Below, in pieces: positions 63,920 to 64,000 of a stretch of 64,000 nucleotides of DNA. Position numbers and translations under genes: made by a program. Source of the stretch: Beduini massiliensis (GTDB taxonomy: Bacteria > Bacillota_I > Bacilli_A > Erysipelotrichales > Coprobacillaceae); the NCBI RefSeq assembly GCF_000829905.1, contig NZ_CDPP01000004.1, positions 148,001 to 212,000 of the forward strand, written 5' to 3'. A model generated the notes under the pieces. That model was not told where the DNA came from. It searched no databases and was given only the letters and a program-made list of their open reading frames with translations. Positions within the stretch are counted from its first letter, which is position 1, and each line of letters opens with the position of its first letter.

Positions 63920-64000
63920 TAGCTTCTTCTCCTTTCCATCTGGATAATATTTCCGTTATATCCTTATTGATAAGAATATATCGAATACTAGGATATACAA
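63888..64000 (-). CDS. jetB: Wadjet subunit JetB, C-terminal fragment (5' end outside window)
   Basis: Only the last 37 codons are visible, reading VYPSIRYILINKDITEIL and ending ESPIS. The YPSIRYIL segment is typical of the C-terminus of DUF4194 JetB proteins, the MukE-like kleisin-associated subunit. The gene overlaps the jetC start. jetA should follow beyond base 64000. Confidence 0.75.
   Translation of the reverse strand, partial: VYPSIRYILINKDITEILSRWKGEEANEDIKESPIS

Overview
The window is low-GC Firmicutes DNA and most resembles a spore-forming member of the Erysipelotrichia (an inference from gene content and gene order; no species is assigned). Several long stretches keep the order known from Bacillus subtilis: UPF0223-ftsW-ylbD-ylbE-ylbF-rsmD-coaD (6929-10377); spoVID-ysxE-(T-box)-valS-spoIIB-like-radC-mreC-mreD-minC-minD-spoIVFA-spoIVFB-rplU-prp-rpmA-obgE (15191-31593); and ysoA-like TPR gene-tig-lon-engB (37547-42833). 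Spore genes (SpoIVFA/FB, SpoVID, YsxE, SpoIIB-like, YjcZ, YlbD) support an endospore former. I see no rRNA, tRNA, CRISPR array, prophage or insertion sequence.

Layout. 1-521: partial solute-binding lipoprotein. 717-6782: de novo pyrimidine operon pyrB-C-K-D-F-(MBL-fold protein)-E on the minus strand behind a short attenuator-like terminator. 6929-10377: cell division/ylb/coenzyme A block. 10492-15069: plus-strand genes (YjcZ-like peptide, peptide deformylase, LexA-like repressor, WYL and AraC regulators, zinc ribbon, VOC protein). 15191-31593: the long Bacillus-like arc described above, interrupted by a ChbG deacetylase in the usual mreB position, an AI-2E-like membrane protein between minD and spoIVFA, and three tandem tiny double-glycine-leader peptides between valS and the SPOR protein. 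31642-37400: HAD phosphatase, a VTC/DUF4956/Cthe_2159-type cluster and a degenerate-GGDEF/EAL phosphodiesterase. 37547-42916: engB, lon, tig and a TPR gene; the TPR-tig unit is headed by a CIRCE heat-shock operator.

44677-51009 is the most unusual part: one plus-strand operon encoding a NifH-like Fe protein, a complete FecBCD-type ABC importer and two nitrogenase component-1-like subunits, behind a strong promoter overlapped by palindromic operators. The Fe protein keeps both cluster cysteines. One component-1 subunit keeps the three P-cluster-type cysteines, the other has lost all three. The layout suggests uptake of a metal chelate or tetrapyrrole-like compound followed by ATP-dependent low-potential reduction; the substrate is unknown.

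51090-59381 holds a 2H phosphoesterase, a C45-type Ntn hydrolase, two ferredoxin-type aldo/keto reductases behind a MerR-type promoter (19-bp spacer), larE-larB-larC for the nickel-pincer cofactor, a decayed MerR-family regulator gene that still has the same kind of promoter, and a beta-carbonic anhydrase. 59436-64000 is the 3' part of a very AT-rich Wadjet (JetB-C-D) plasmid/foreign-DNA defence operon that runs off the end of the window.
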